NCBI GenBank assembly: GCA_002717445.1
Contig: PBDY01000008.1
Location: 101,572 to 138,968, forward strand
Source: Gammaproteobacteria bacterium
GTDB lineage: Bacteria > Pseudomonadota > Gammaproteobacteria > Steroidobacterales > UBA11654
Reading direction: 5' to 3'
DNA length: 37,397 bases
Numbering within the stretch: the first letter of the stretch is position 1; each line of letters opens with the position of its first letter. The position numbers and the translations under genes were made by a program. The notes beneath the pieces are model-generated. The model saw nothing but the letters and a program-made list of their open reading frames with translations, was not told the origin of the DNA and did no database searches. This document shows positions 15,901-23,125 of this stretch, piece by piece.

Positions 15901-17547
15901 ATAGCACTCAAGAGACATGACGATCTTTTCTCTGATTGAGTCTATTGCCGGATTAGAAACCTGAGCAAAGCGTTGCTTAAAGTAATCGTATATGAGTCTG
16001 TGTTTGTCGCTGAGTGATGCTAAAACTGTATCGTTGCCCATCGAGCCAAGCGGATCTCTTAAGTCATGCACCATTGGAAGGAGCATAAATTCGAGCGTCT
16101 CTGACGTATATCCAAATGCTCGCATTCTTTTGAGAAGCTCTTCCTTCCCATACAGGGGCTCATTGGAAAGCTGCTTAATTTTTCTGAACCCAAATCTATT
16201 GCCATGAAGCCAATCTCTATAGGGTTTTTCTTGCACAAGCGGGTCTTTCACATCGGAATCACTGAGAAGCTTCCCTTTGTTGAAATCAATTAGAAATATT
16301 TTTCCTGGCTCCAGTCTTCCTTTTTTAATTATTTTTTCCTCAGGCACATCCAGTACACCCACCTCGCTGGCCATGACCACCCTGCCATCTGATGTTAGAT
16401 AGTAGCGGCTTGGCCTGAGCCCATTTCTGTCTAATACGGCGCCGATTACATCGCCATTTGAAAATGTGATTGATGCGGGGCCGTCCCATGGCTCCATGAG
16501 GTTAGACTGAAATTCATAATAAGCCTTTCTCTCTTTTGAGACGGTCTTTTTTTTCTGCCATGCTTCAGGCACCATCATCAGCACTGACTCTTCTAGAGAT
16601 CTCCCCGATAAGGTTAAAAACTCGAGTACATTATCAAAATTTCCAGAATCAGAGCAATTTGGCTCAATGATTGGGAACAAGTCTTTAAGGCTGTCCTCAA
16701 AAATAGGTGATTTCATATTTCCTTCTCTGGCTCTCATCCAGTTTATATTTCCTTGAATGGTGTTAATCTCGCCATTATGAGACATGAATCGATTTGGCAT
16801 TGCTCTGTCCCAGCTCGGAAATGTATTTGTCGAAAACCTAGAGTGGATCATGGCGAGATGAGAGGCGTATTTGGGTTCATTTAGATCTATAAAAAAACTC
16901 CCTACTTGATCACAGGTCAGCATTCCTTTATAAACAATGGTCTTTGAAGAAAGGCTACAGATATAGAAAAGGTCTGACTCCTTTAAGTCTGGCTGGACGC
17001 GAAGATGGTTGCTGACTTTTTTTCTTGTAAGATAAAGTCTTCTTTCAAAATCCTCTTGATCAAAATTTGGCCTACTGTCAACGACAAAGACCTGCTCTAT
17101 ATGAGGCATTGCCTTCAGCGCTGTGGGGCCTATATCTGCTTTCTCTATGTCAATTGGCAACTTTCTCCAGCCGACTATTTTTAATTCATTCTCGTGACAT
17201 GCCCCTTCAAGACAGGACTTGCAAGCCCTTCTTTCATTTTCATCATTGGGAAGAAAAACATTTCCTGCTGAATAGCTTCCTGGCACAAGATCGGCTCCAT
17301 ACAGCTCTTTGGCAATGCCTGTAAAAAAAGCATGTGGCATCCCAGTAAGGATTCCAGCGCCATCGCCGCTATTGGGCTCCGCTCCTCTTGCTCCCCTATG
17401 ATCCATGTTACAGAGTATGGTTAAAGCATCTTTTATGTTTTCATGGCTGGGTTCTTTGTTGATATTAGCCACAAACCCAATGCCGCAACTCTCCCTTTCG
17501 AATCGAGAATCATACAAACCTATATTTGACTTGGATTTCAGCCTCAT
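12931..17547 (-). CDS. gltB: glutamate synthase (NADPH) large (alpha) subunit
   Basis: A 1538-residue enzyme that releases ammonia from glutamine and adds it to 2-oxoglutarate, giving two glutamates; with gltD it forms GOGAT. Cys21 in ERESCGIGF is the nucleophile of the N-terminal class II amidotransferase domain after removal of a 20-residue propeptide. The central and FMN-binding synthase domains follow (RFCTGAMSFGSISPEAHE, GGKSNSGEGGEDP, GGTGASPL). The 3Fe-4S cysteines lie in CVMMRKCHLNTC, and the C-terminal GXGXG beta-helix domain ends the protein. All key residues are present, and the length fits the family. Nitrogen regulation is likely in principle, but I cannot point to a binding site. 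Confidence 0.97.
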   Translation of the reverse strand: MRLKSKSNIGLYDSRFERESCGIGFVANINKEPSHENIKDALTILCNMDHRGARGAEPNSGDGAGILTGMPHAFFTGIAKELYGADLVPGSYSAGNVFLPNDENERRACKSCLEGACHENELKIVGWRKLPIDIEKADIGPTALKAMPHIEQVFVVDSRPNFDQEDFERRLYLTRKKVSNHLRVQPDLKESDLFYICSLSSKTIVYKGMLTCDQVGSFFIDLNEPKYASHLAMIHSRFSTNTFPSWDRAMPNRFMSHNGEINTIQGNINWMRAREGNMKSPIFEDSLKDLFPIIEPNCSDSGNFDNVLEFLTLSGRSLEESVLMMVPEAWQKKKTVSKERKAYYEFQSNLMEPWDGPASITFSNGDVIGAVLDRNGLRPSRYYLTSDGRVVMASEVGVLDVPEEKIIKKGRLEPGKIFLIDFNKGKLLSDSDVKDPLVQEKPYRDWLHGNRFGFRKIKQLSNEPLYGKEELLKRMRAFGYTSETLEFMLLPMVHDLRDPLGSMGNDTVLASLSDKHRLIYDYFKQRFAQVSNPAIDSIREKIVMSLECYIGPEGNLLEPSEKHANRILVENPILTNTAMYALKHLDYLNHRSKVIDITYDKGVGLNKTIDDICSTAEEAIDDGIGFIVLSDRGMSDNRIPVSALMACGAVHHRLVKTAKRSRAAIVVETGEAREVHHFCLLFGYGADAINPYLTYEILMQAKSDNVIKHTHYKRGPENRVPLDEYEEVIDAYRQASVKGILKVMGKMGISTLQSYKGAQIFEAIGLSKEVVEKCFDGTVSKVGGVNLETIQHEHSQRHSLGYPEDQGEVAADLPNPGDFHWRSEGEKKGWDPETLWTLQLAARTNDENSYEKFSRLVNKKAEEALNLRGLLKLKYPSEGGISTKNIEPASEIVKRFCTGAMSFGSISPEAHETLAVAMNRIGGKSNSGEGGEDPARYELMKNGDSKSSAIKQIASGRFGVTANYIANAKQLQIKIAQGAKPGEGGELPGRKVDEKIASIRYSTPGVGLISPPPHHDIYSIEDLAQLIFDLKNCNPVADISVKLVSESGVGTIAAGVVKAHADHIVISGDVGGTGASPLTSIKNAGMPWELGLAETHQTLIMNNLRSRVTLQTDGGLKTGRDVIIAALLGAEEFGFSTAPLISLGCVMMRKCHLNTCPVGIATQNKMLRQKFKGQPEHVINYLFLVAEEARKIMAKLGIKSIDELVGRTDLLSTERAEKHWKSSQLDLSPLLLNPDSIRDGAQTRKTIKQVHDIDSVLDHELIEKCQDALAKISSVEHDFPISNLNRAAGAMLSHEIAKRWDEEGLTEDSIRINFFGSAGQSFGAFLAKGVMFNLAGDANDYVGKSLSGGKIIVRPPEGSIFKAEENIIIGNVALYGATSGFGFFRGIAAERFCVRNSGAWSVVEGVGDHGCEYMTGGRVVVLGETGVNFAAGMSGGIAYVYDPRNEFGPKCNTGTVELETLEDESSVAEILRLIELHHEYTDSPLAESIMDDWENSLQKFVKVMPVDYKRVMNERAEHNEEIESIFDVDDRKSQRKGV

Positions 17548-17612
17548 AATTACTTCTTTTTACTTTTCTTAACCGTTGGCAAGTCTTATTTGGTCGCTCG
17601 CCATCATTTCAT

Positions 17613-17742
17613 AGTGGCCCGATGGGTCACTTATTGCTCAAAATCACTGGGAAATTGAAAATGGATTTTAGCAAATTTGAATTGAAATTTCTCATTCAAC
17701 GTTATTATATGACTACTCAGGCCATATCTATGTCATAGTCAT
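17613..17742. repeat. inverted repeats in the gltB / symporter divergent spacer
   Basis: The 230-nt spacer 17548-17777 must hold both divergent promoters. It contains AGTGGCCC-GAT-GGGTCACT at 17613-17631 (7 of 8 arm positions pair) and ATGACTA-N20-TAGTCAT at 17709-17742 (all 7 pair). A poor sigma70 candidate TTGAAA at 17682-17687 with TATTAT at 17703-17708 has a 15-nt gap. The second repeat lies just downstream of that candidate, where a repressor or leader structure could act on the symporter operon. No riboswitch is recognised. Confidence 0.4.
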
Positions 17743-17777
17743 CGGCAGGCTATATGCAAATTAAATAAGGAAAGAAA

Positions 17778-19433
17778 ATGGAAGAATTTAAATTAATTAT
17801 AGAGGCAATTGGTGGCTTTCTTTGGAATAACTATACGCTCTATGCGGTTGTTGTAACAGGCATCGTCTTCACAATTTGGAGCGGTTTTTCTCAATATTAT
17901 GCGTTGACCCATGGGTTCAAAGTCATCAAAGGGGATTATGATAATGATGATGATCCCGGAGCAATTTCTCACTTCCAGGCTCTTTCAACAGCGCTCTCGG
18001 CCACTGTGGGGTTAGGAAATATTGGTGGTGTAGCTCTGGCGATCTCACTTGGTGGGCCAGGAGCAGTCTTTTGGATGTGGGTTGTTGGTTTTTTAGGTAT
18101 GGCCATCAAATTGAGTGAAGTTTCGCTTTCAATGATACACAGAAACATTGATGAAGCTGACAATCCAAGCGGTGGGCCAATGTGGGTTGTTGAAAGGAAT
18201 TTTTCAGATAAAGCAGGCCTACTTAAGCCTCTGGGCAAGCTCATTGCAGGGACTTTCTGTTTCGCTCTCATAGTGAACACGATCACCGCTGGGAACATGT
18301 TTCAAGCTTGGAATGTTGCAAATCTTACACAAGCCTATTTTGGTGTACCAACGTTGGCTACTGGAACCATTCTTGCTGTAGTGGTTGGCGCCGTAATCAT
18401 TGGGGGCATCAAAAGAATTGGCGCTGTGACCTCAAAGCTTGTTCCGATAATGCTACTGATATATGTAATGGCATGCATTTACGTTCTGGCCATTAACCTT
18501 ACAGCAATTCCTGAGATGCTAGCGCTGATTGTAAGCGCCGCTTTTTCTCCAATGGAATCGAGCAATGCTTTCCTTGGGGGCACTGCTGGTTCGGCTTTTA
18601 TTTTTGGAATGCAAAGGGCTTTATTTTCAAACGAAGCGGGACAGGGTTCATCAGCCATTGCTCATTCTGCTGCAAAAACAGATGAGCCTATTAGAGAGGG
18701 TGTTGTTGCTGGCCTAGAGCCTTTCATTGATACGCTGGTTGTTTGCACCATGAGTGCCTTGGTCATTCTGGTTACAGGCATTTGGAACCGCCCTGCAGAA
18801 GTTCAGCTTTCCGATCTTACAATCAGCCAAATGGAGCAAAGCTGGTCTATTGATGGCGTCATCGAAGATGCTCCAAGTTTAAAAAACGGTAACAAGGTTT
18901 TCATGATCTATTCGGGCACCGATAACAAAGAGGCCGGTAATGATTTGCACAAAGTCTATGGAACGGTTGTGGTCGATGGTCCTACAAAATCCGTTGCATG
19001 GAATGCGATTGTTTCGGAAAAGCGTCCCGAAACAAATGGTGAGGTGTATCTTGATTATGTGGGAGCCAACCTGACTGCTGCAGCATTCGATAAGGTTTCC
19101 TCTGGGCTTGGGAAGTGGCTAGTAACTCTTGCGTCCTGGCTTTTTGCGATATCTACAATGATTTCTTGGAGCTATTATGGGGAAAAAGGTGTGTCATTCC
19201 TGCTTGGAGAAAAGGCAATTTTAGCCTATAAGCTATCTTTTTGCATTTTGGCAATCTTTTCAACAACTGGCTTCATACAAACCGATAAGGAGCTGAATCT
19301 GTTTGCAAACCTGGGTACCGGGCTCTGCATCATGGCAAACCTTCCAATATTGTGGCTTTTTGGATATCAGGCTATGCGGGATTACAAGCAGTACATCTCA
19401 AAACTAAAGGCCGGTGAATTTACAAAGGTATAA
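17778..19433 (+). CDS. alanine/glycine:cation symporter (AGCS family) with a soluble insertion
   Basis: A 551-residue inner-membrane transporter importing alanine or glycine with Na+ (or H+). Family motifs are clear: FQALSTALSATVGLGNIGGVALAISLGGPGAVFWMW at about residues 66-101, PSGGPMWVVER, and the signature QRALFSNEAGQGSSAIAHSAA near residues 279-299. Usual members have about 450-490 residues. The extra length is a hydrophilic block at about 337-432, between the helix ending LVILVTGIW and the helix starting with GLGKWLVTLASWLFA. The block has no recognisable domain. The gene heads an operon with spacings of 3 nt to each of the next two genes. A GGAAAG-like ribosome-binding site precedes the ATG. 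Confidence 0.92.
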   Translation: MEEFKLIIEAIGGFLWNNYTLYAVVVTGIVFTIWSGFSQYYALTHGFKVIKGDYDNDDDPGAISHFQALSTALSATVGLGNIGGVALAISLGGPGAVFWMWVVGFLGMAIKLSEVSLSMIHRNIDEADNPSGGPMWVVERNFSDKAGLLKPLGKLIAGTFCFALIVNTITAGNMFQAWNVANLTQAYFGVPTLATGTILAVVVGAVIIGGIKRIGAVTSKLVPIMLLIYVMACIYVLAINLTAIPEMLALIVSAAFSPMESSNAFLGGTAGSAFIFGMQRALFSNEAGQGSSAIAHSAAKTDEPIREGVVAGLEPFIDTLVVCTMSALVILVTGIWNRPAEVQLSDLTISQMEQSWSIDGVIEDAPSLKNGNKVFMIYSGTDNKEAGNDLHKVYGTVVVDGPTKSVAWNAIVSEKRPETNGEVYLDYVGANLTAAAFDKVSSGLGKWLVTLASWLFAISTMISWSYYGEKGVSFLLGEKAILAYKLSFCILAIFSTTGFIQTDKELNLFANLGTGLCIMANLPILWLFGYQAMRDYKQYISKLKAGEFTKV

Positions 19434-19436
19434 AAA

Positions 19437-20267
19437 ATGAGCCGTAAAAAAGAAATCAAGATCAAGCCTTTTTGGTATTCCGATATCTGGCTTTGGCCAA
19501 AACTAATTACAATCATCACTACATTAGACAAAAATGGGGTTGTGAATGCAGGCCCTTATTCTCATATCATGCAGTATGATGTGATGACGAAAAATCCAAG
19601 AATGCTGATAGGGTTTAGGCAGGACTCACATACGTTCGTCAACATTGAAGAAACCGGCGAGTTCGTTGTCAACTGCCCTAGCGCAAGCCACTTGGATGAC
19701 ATGATGGAGACCGCAAAATTTTATCCAGAGGGGATCAATGAGCTAGAGTTTACAAAATTCACTCAGATTCCATCCAAGAAAGTTTCACCGCCAAGCCTTG
19801 AAGAATGTCCACAAATAGCTGAATGCACGGTTGATGAAATTATCAAGCTGGAAAAAAGTACTGGCATTGTGATTGGTAAAATTGAGGCCATAGTGGTTGA
19901 CAAAGAATTGGTTTCTATGGGGAGAGAGCAAAGGATAAAAGCGATGGATCTTCCTATTGGAATGGGGGATGAAGCAAGACAAACTTATTATCACACGACT
20001 GCAGAAACGCTTATTAAACACGACCTTGGGCAACCAAAAACCGCCATGCAAGGAGCAGACGCAAAAACATCGATGGATTGGGACAATGATGCCACTGAAA
20101 TGCTGATGGGCGTTCCGCCGCCTTTGAGAAAAATGGTAATTGAAAACACCGAAGAGTTTGCGGTAGAAAAGAATGAAAACAAAGTCAGTGGAGAGCTATT
20201 CAAGGAATTGGCAAAGTCAGTTGGCATGGATCCGGAAGTCATGGAGAGATTTAGAAGCGGAGGATAA
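19437..20267 (+). CDS. flavin reductase-like protein with a PCP_red-like C-terminal domain
   Basis: A 276-residue cytoplasmic protein. Residues about 10-165 follow the flavin-reductase/FMN-binding split-barrel family (TIITTLDKNGVVNAGPYSH, MLIGFRQDSHTFVNIEETGEFVVN, and a conserved block ending near VVDKELV). These bind FMN and reduce it or another acceptor with NAD(P)H. The last 60 or so residues form a separate helical unit starting MDWDNDATEMLMGVPPPLRK, followed by an E-x2-A and a V-x2-x-L motif. It matches the pattern of PCP_red (the small C-terminal domain known from the ChlB/BchB subunits of dark-operative protochlorophyllide reductase). No photosynthesis gene is near. The gene sits tightly between the amino-acid symporter and the aldehyde dehydrogenase, so it likely serves the same pathway. 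Substrate unknown. Confidence 0.75.
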   Translation: MSRKKEIKIKPFWYSDIWLWPKLITIITTLDKNGVVNAGPYSHIMQYDVMTKNPRMLIGFRQDSHTFVNIEETGEFVVNCPSASHLDDMMETAKFYPEGINELEFTKFTQIPSKKVSPPSLEECPQIAECTVDEIIKLEKSTGIVIGKIEAIVVDKELVSMGREQRIKAMDLPIGMGDEARQTYYHTTAETLIKHDLGQPKTAMQGADAKTSMDWDNDATEMLMGVPPPLRKMVIENTEEFAVEKNENKVSGELFKELAKSVGMDPEVMERFRSGG

Positions 20268-20270
20268 GAC

Positions 20271-21728
20271 ATGGATATCAAGAACAAAAGCCTGTTGAAA
20301 AATCTCAGCTACGTGGATGGTGAGTGGATTAATGCAAACGATGGGTCTGTAACAGAAATCCTAAATCCAGCCAACTCTGAATCACTGGGCTCTGTCCCAA
20401 ATTGTGGCTCAAGTGAAACGGTTGCAGCAATCGAGGCTGCGACAAAAGCTCAGACCAAATGGTCAAAAGCAGATGTAAAAGAGAGGGCATTGGTCCTTAG
20501 AAACTTACATCGGCTGATGCTTGAAAACCAGGATGATTTAGCAAAAATTATTACGTTCGAGGGAGGCAAACCGATCTCTGAATCGGTTGGCGAAATTGCC
20601 TATGCAGCTTCCTTTTTTGAGTGGTTCTCTGAAGAGGCCAAAAGAGTTTATGGCGATGTAATCCCGGGCCATCAATACGACCGAAGAACGCTTGTCATAA
20701 AACAACCCATAGGTGTTGTAGGGTGCATCACGCCATGGAATTTTCCATCGGCAATGCTGGCAAGAAAAATTGCTCCTGCAATAGCTGTTGGCTGCAGCAT
20801 TGTTTCAAAGCCAGCGCCTGAAACTCCATTCTCAGCACTTGCAATGGCATACTTATCAGAGCTAGCAGGCTTGCCTAAAGGCGTGCTGAATATTGTCACC
20901 GGCGATGCTGAGCAAATTGGTGCCGCCCTGACCGGACATAAAGACATTAGAAAAATAACTTTCACCGGCTCGACTTCGGTTGGAAAGCTTCTGCTTAAGC
21001 AATCTGCCGAGTCTGTTAAAAAAGTATCTCTTGAGTTAGGCGGTCATGCGCCCTTTATTATCTTTGATGATGCAGACCTGGATGCTGCAGTTGATGGTGC
21101 TTTAATAGCAAAATATAGAAACAGTGGTCAAACATGCGTCTGTGCCAACAGAATTTACGTTCAGTCAAGCATCTATGATGATTTTTGTGAGCGCTTCACC
21201 CAAAAAACATCTGGGCTTTTGGTAGGTAATGGACTTGAGGAAAAAACCCAACAAGGTCCATTGATTAGCAACAACGCAATGAAAAAAGTATCTCTACATA
21301 TCAAAGATGCAAAAGATAAAGGCGCAAAGATTGCAACCGGTGGCAATCCTCATGCTTTGGGGGGGCTTTTCTTTGAGCCAACTGTTTTAACAGGGGTTAC
21401 GGACGACATGCTGATCGCGAAAGAAGAAACATTCGGTCCGGTTGCACCAATTTTCAGTTTTGAAAGCGAACAAGAAGTAATAAGGCGAGCAAATGACACC
21501 TCTTATGGATTGGCGGCTTATTTTTATACCTCTGACTTAGGCAAGTCTTGGAGGGTCTCTGAACAACTAGAATTTGGGATGGTCGGACTTAATACTGGAA
21601 TAATTTCCACTGAGATGGCTCCGTTTGGAGGCATAAAAGAATCTGGTCTTGGGAGAGAAGGTTCTAAATATGGTGTGGATGATTATTTGGAGATGAAGTA
21701 CATCTCTCTGGCCGGCATCGAAGAGTAA
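20271..21728 (+). CDS. gabD: aldehyde dehydrogenase, succinate-semialdehyde dehydrogenase type
   Basis: A 485-residue NAD(P)+-dependent aldehyde dehydrogenase. The nucleotide-binding block GVVGCITPWNFP, the general-base Glu in SLELGGHAP (near residue 255) and the nucleophilic Cys in GQTCVCANRIYVQ (near residue 289) are all present. The CVCANR sequence is characteristic of GabD, which oxidises succinate semialdehyde to succinate. Related enzymes for glutarate or methylmalonate semialdehyde are possible alternatives. It is the last gene of the operon with the symporter and flavin-reductase-like protein; no gabT transaminase is in the window. Confidence 0.85.
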   Translation: MDIKNKSLLKNLSYVDGEWINANDGSVTEILNPANSESLGSVPNCGSSETVAAIEAATKAQTKWSKADVKERALVLRNLHRLMLENQDDLAKIITFEGGKPISESVGEIAYAASFFEWFSEEAKRVYGDVIPGHQYDRRTLVIKQPIGVVGCITPWNFPSAMLARKIAPAIAVGCSIVSKPAPETPFSALAMAYLSELAGLPKGVLNIVTGDAEQIGAALTGHKDIRKITFTGSTSVGKLLLKQSAESVKKVSLELGGHAPFIIFDDADLDAAVDGALIAKYRNSGQTCVCANRIYVQSSIYDDFCERFTQKTSGLLVGNGLEEKTQQGPLISNNAMKKVSLHIKDAKDKGAKIATGGNPHALGGLFFEPTVLTGVTDDMLIAKEETFGPVAPIFSFESEQEVIRRANDTSYGLAAYFYTSDLGKSWRVSEQLEFGMVGLNTGIISTEMAPFGGIKESGLGREGSKYGVDDYLEMKYISLAGIEE

Positions 21729-21757
21729 TTGTTTTTAAAAGAAACCCCTTGTATGAT
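21729..21757 (+). promoter_or_regulatory. sigma70-type promoter of the MATE gene
   Basis: TTGTTT at 21729-21734, a 17-nt gap, and TATGAT at 21752-21757, in the 52-nt spacer. It would start transcription about 17 nt ahead of the MATE start codon, so the exporter can be expressed independently of the operon before it. Confidence 0.5.
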
Positions 21758-21780
21758 TCACTCCTATCGGTCATAACCCA

Positions 21781-23124
21781 ATGGAAAAAAGCGCCCCCAA
21801 ATTAACAGTCGGTCCTGTTTCAGGTTCCATTTTATCAATGATGCTGCCCATGGCTTTGGGCATTTTGGTAATGATAGGCAATGGTCTTGTTGATGCCTAC
21901 TTCATTGGTCAATTGGGTTACGCACAACTAGCTGCTGTCAGTTATGCGTTCCCTGTTTGGTTTGTCTCGGCAGGGATCGTCATGGGTCTTGGTACGGGAA
22001 CCTCATCTGTTTTGTCAAGATTCATTGGTGCTGAGGATACTGATAGCGTAAAAAAAATAGCGACTCATTCCATGGTCCTTGCAGTATTTGCAGGTGCAGT
22101 GGTCACGGGCATTGGCTTGCTGACTGTTGAATCTCTTTTCGGTCTGCTTGGGGCCAACGAAGAATCCATGCCTTATGTCAAAGAATACATGACGATCTAC
22201 TACTGGGGGTCATTGTTTTTGGGCATACCATTCATCGGTAATTCAATCTTGAGGGCCAATGGAGATGCCAAGACACCTTCATTACTGGTCGCTTCATCTG
22301 CCGTTGTTAATGCTATTTTAGACCCTATATTGATCTTTGGGTGGTTTGGGTTTCCAGAAATGGGGGTTGCTGGAGCCGCGCTTGCAAGTGTCATTTCAAC
22401 AATTACTTTCCTTCTGGCTTCTCTGTGGGTGCTGATCATTCGTGATGATTTGCTGACATCGATCGGTCACAGCGCTTCGTCAATGATCTCGTCATGGAAG
22501 CAGGTCCTACATGTAGGGCTGCCAGCAATTGCCAGCAACTTGATTGCTCCGCTCTCGGCTGCATTGGTTACCGCCCTTGTCAGTACCTATGGACAAGAGG
22601 CTGTGGCTGCATTTGGTTTGGCTGGAAGAATTGAGGCCCTTGTTATTGTTTTATTGATGGCATTAGGGGGGGCAACCGCGCCATATGTGGGTCAAAATTA
22701 CGGTGCAAAAAAATATGGGCGCCTTGTTGACGGGTTTCGGTTCTCTGCACGTTTTGCATTGTTTTATGCCATTTTTTGTATTGCATTCTTATATTTCTTT
22801 TCTGCCTCTATTTTAAGCGTTTTTACAAACAATGATGACGTGATTAGGTTGGCCATGATACAGCTCCTGATCTGTCCTTGGGGGTATGGTTTTCTTGGGG
22901 TGGCGTCTATCTGCAATGGTTCATTCAATGCTTTTGGAAGGCCTCTGCCAGCAATGACGATCTCAATTTCAAGAACACTGGTGGTTTATGTGCCTCTCGC
23001 CTACACTCTCGCCCATTATTTTGGGTTTCAAGGAATATTCATCGCACAAGTTTTGGCGAATATTTTTGCCGGATGTGTCGCGATTATCTGGTATAGAAAA
23101 ATTTTCAACCAAGTCACTGCGTGA
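21781..23124 (+). CDS. MATE family efflux transporter
   Basis: A 447-residue inner-membrane antiporter with about 12 helices in two homologous MatE halves. The first half has the family start (MMLPMALGILVMIGNGLVDAYFIGQLG) and GLGTGTSSVLSRFIGAED; the second begins near QVLHVGLPAIASNLIAPLSAALVTALV. MATE proteins expel cationic drugs, dyes or metabolites using Na+ or H+ gradients; the substrate here is unknown. It has its own likely promoter and ends convergent to acs with only 1 nt between stops. Confidence 0.9.
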   Translation: MEKSAPKLTVGPVSGSILSMMLPMALGILVMIGNGLVDAYFIGQLGYAQLAAVSYAFPVWFVSAGIVMGLGTGTSSVLSRFIGAEDTDSVKKIATHSMVLAVFAGAVVTGIGLLTVESLFGLLGANEESMPYVKEYMTIYYWGSLFLGIPFIGNSILRANGDAKTPSLLVASSAVVNAILDPILIFGWFGFPEMGVAGAALASVISTITFLLASLWVLIIRDDLLTSIGHSASSMISSWKQVLHVGLPAIASNLIAPLSAALVTALVSTYGQEAVAAFGLAGRIEALVIVLLMALGGATAPYVGQNYGAKKYGRLVDGFRFSARFALFYAIFCIAFLYFFSASILSVFTNNDDVIRLAMIQLLICPWGYGFLGVASICNGSFNAFGRPLPAMTISISRTLVVYVPLAYTLAHYFGFQGIFIAQVLANIFAGCVAIIWYRKIFNQVTA

Positions 23125-23125
23125 C

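Noticed and set aside
17548-17777. Glycine riboswitch ahead of the alanine/glycine symporter
   Set aside because: I could not find the conserved GGAGAG-type cores or paired tandem aptamer layout; only simple dyads are visible.
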